DNA of 6,245 nt, from contig JAIOSN010000079.1 in NCBI GenBank assembly GCA_021107605.1, positions 1 to 6,245 of the forward strand. Reading direction: 5' to 3'. The notes under the pieces were generated by a model. It ran no database searches. It worked only from the letters and a program-made list of their open reading frames with translations, and was not told the origin of the DNA. How positions within the stretch are numbered: the first letter of the stretch is position 1; each line of letters begins with the position of its first letter. The DNA comes from Anaerolineae bacterium. GTDB taxonomy: Bacteria > Chloroflexota > Anaerolineae > B4-G1 > SLSP01. This document shows, in pieces, positions 5,384-6,245 of the stretch. The translations under genes and the position numbers were made by a program.

Positions 5384-6245
5384 CGGCTCTACCGTCAGCA
5401 CAAAGGTGTCGCCGGCGGTGTCGGCCCCGTCGTCCACGGTGATGGTGATGGTGGTTGTCCCCGTCAAGCCCGCCGTCGGAGTGATGGCGACAGTGCGGTT
5501 GGTCCCCGAACCGCCAAAGACGATACTGCCGACAGGAACTAGCGTGCTGTCGGACGACCCGGCCAAAAGCGTTAGCGCACTGGCGGGCGTCTCCAAGTCC
5601 TCGATGGTAAAGGATACCGGCCCCACAGAGTTGCCCACATTGGTGGTTTGGTCAGGAATGTCAGAGATAGTCGGTGGGGTGTTGACCGATGTCACGGTGA
5701 TGACCACCGTAGCCCCGTTCGAGTTCACCGTCCCATCACCGGCATAGTAGGTAAAGGTGTCCACGCTGTCAAAGCCCAACGTCGGCGTGTAGGTGAAGGA
5801 GCCATCCCCGCTCAACGCCAGCGTGCCGCTTGATGGCCCGCTGGACAGCACCGCCGTCAAGGAGTCGCCGTTGGCGTCACTGTCGTTGCCCAGCACACCT
5901 GGCGCAGCCACTGTCAGCGGGACGTCGTCGCCAGTGGTGTAGTTGTCATTCACCGCCACCGGCGCGACGTTGAGTACCATCACCCCCGCCGTGCCGCTGT
6001 TGTTCGTGGGGTCAGAGTCAACCGTTGCACTGCCAATGGTTCCGCTGTTGGTAAAGACGCCGGTGGGCAGCCCGGTGCTGTTGAGCACGCCGGTGATGGT
6101 GATGACGCCTCCTGCGCCTGGTGGCAGGTCCTGTACTTGCCAGACGTAGCCCGGGCGGATGCCGGTATCGGTAATAGTCATCCCACTGCTGATCACGTTC
6201 TGCACCGTCACACTGACCGGCACGACGTCGGTGATGACCACGCCC
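5345..6245 (-). CDS. C-terminal part of a large secreted or surface protein with DUF11, tandem-95 and Ig-like modules (5' end outside window)
   Basis: About 300 C-terminal residues are visible. The frame stays open through the window edge and begins in mid-domain, so the GTG at 6241 is not a credible start. Counting from that codon, residues 1-88 are the end of a DUF11-type repeat (VITDVVPVSV, then LPPGAGGVITITG and DSDPTNNSGTA). Residues 92-184 are a cadherin-like/tandem-95 module (APVAVNDNY, GVLGNDSDANGD, GSFTYTPTLGF, DTFTYYAGDG), whose Asp/Asn-rich loop probably binds calcium. Residues 188-284 are a second Ig-like module (TPPTISDIPDQTT to FVLTV). The protein ends FRIYLPLVLRNG and TAG. Such proteins are extracellular and act in adhesion or as cell-envelope structures; no catalytic domain is visible. 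The gene is convergent with the kinase operon and followed by a terminator at 5121-5163. Confidence 0.92.
   Translation of the reverse strand, partial: GVVITDVVPVSVTVQNVISSGMTITDTGIRPGYVWQVQDLPPGAGGVITITGVLNSTGLPTGVFTNSGTIGSATVDSDPTNNSGTAGVMVLNVAPVAVNDNYTTGDDVPLTVAAPGVLGNDSDANGDSLTAVLSSGPSSGTLALSGDGSFTYTPTLGFDSVDTFTYYAGDGTVNSNGATVVITVTSVNTPPTISDIPDQTTNVGNSVGPVSFTIEDLETPASALTLLAGSSDSTLVPVGSIVFGGSGTNRTVAITPTAGLTGTTTITITVDDGADTAGDTFVLTVEPFRIYLPLVLRNG

Noticed and set aside
5345..6241. GTG at 6241 as a true start of the surface protein
   Set aside because: The frame is open to the window edge and the first residues are the middle of a DUF11 repeat, so the gene simply continues beyond the window.
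1..6245. CRISPR array, tRNA, rRNA, transposase or phage genes
   Set aside because: Looked for by eye on both strands; no regularly spaced repeats, cloverleaf, rRNA-like stretch or transposase motif was found.

Overview
The window most resembles a chromosomal segment of a Chloroflexota bacterium (Anaerolineae- or Roseiflexus-like), possibly from a metagenome. Three things suggest this. First, a Pkn-type Ser/Thr kinase is joined through a membrane segment and a Thr/Pro-rich stalk to an FGE-sulfatase (SUMF1-type) domain. Second, a large surface protein is built from DUF11, tandem-95 and Ig-like modules and ends in FRIYLPLVLRNG, a tail I associate with secreted proteins of this phylum. Third, the intergenic DNA holds short palindromes and heptamer repeats. 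The assignment is inference; there is no rRNA or other marker gene here.

Layout. Positions 1-289 contain no gene. They hold a perfect short palindrome (9-24) and a degenerate partner (about 74-95), five tandem heptamers (164-198), and a good sigma-70-type promoter (199-226). The plus strand then carries two tightly linked genes. The first is a 722-residue membrane kinase with an extracytoplasmic SUMF1-like domain (290-2458). The second is an 850-residue protein I do not recognise as a named family (2460-5012). Its GTG start lies one base after the kinase stop codon, and its Shine-Dalgarno sequence is inside the kinase gene, so the two are almost certainly co-transcribed and translationally coupled.

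Positions 5013-5344 form a convergent intergenic region. Nothing was found at 5013-5120. A double-hairpin terminator with a U-tract suited to the minus strand lies at 5121-5163, and a possible 40-residue minus-strand membrane peptide lies at 5184-5306. From 5345 to the window edge runs the 3' part of the minus-strand surface-protein gene, whose N-terminus lies outside the window.

How the genes may work together. The kinase looks like a transmembrane receptor: catalytic domain inside, C-type-lectin-like SUMF1 domain outside, with the FGE catalytic cysteines absent. The partner protein has an HxxxDG motif and, about 270 residues later, an SNVG motif. This order and spacing recall CoA-dependent acyltransferases of the condensation/CAT/wax-synthase/carnitine-acyltransferase fold. 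It also has an N-terminal helical region rich in Glu, Asp and His. The kinase plus coupled orphan pair is the best candidate here for an undescribed system. The minus-strand gene is convergent and need not be functionally related.
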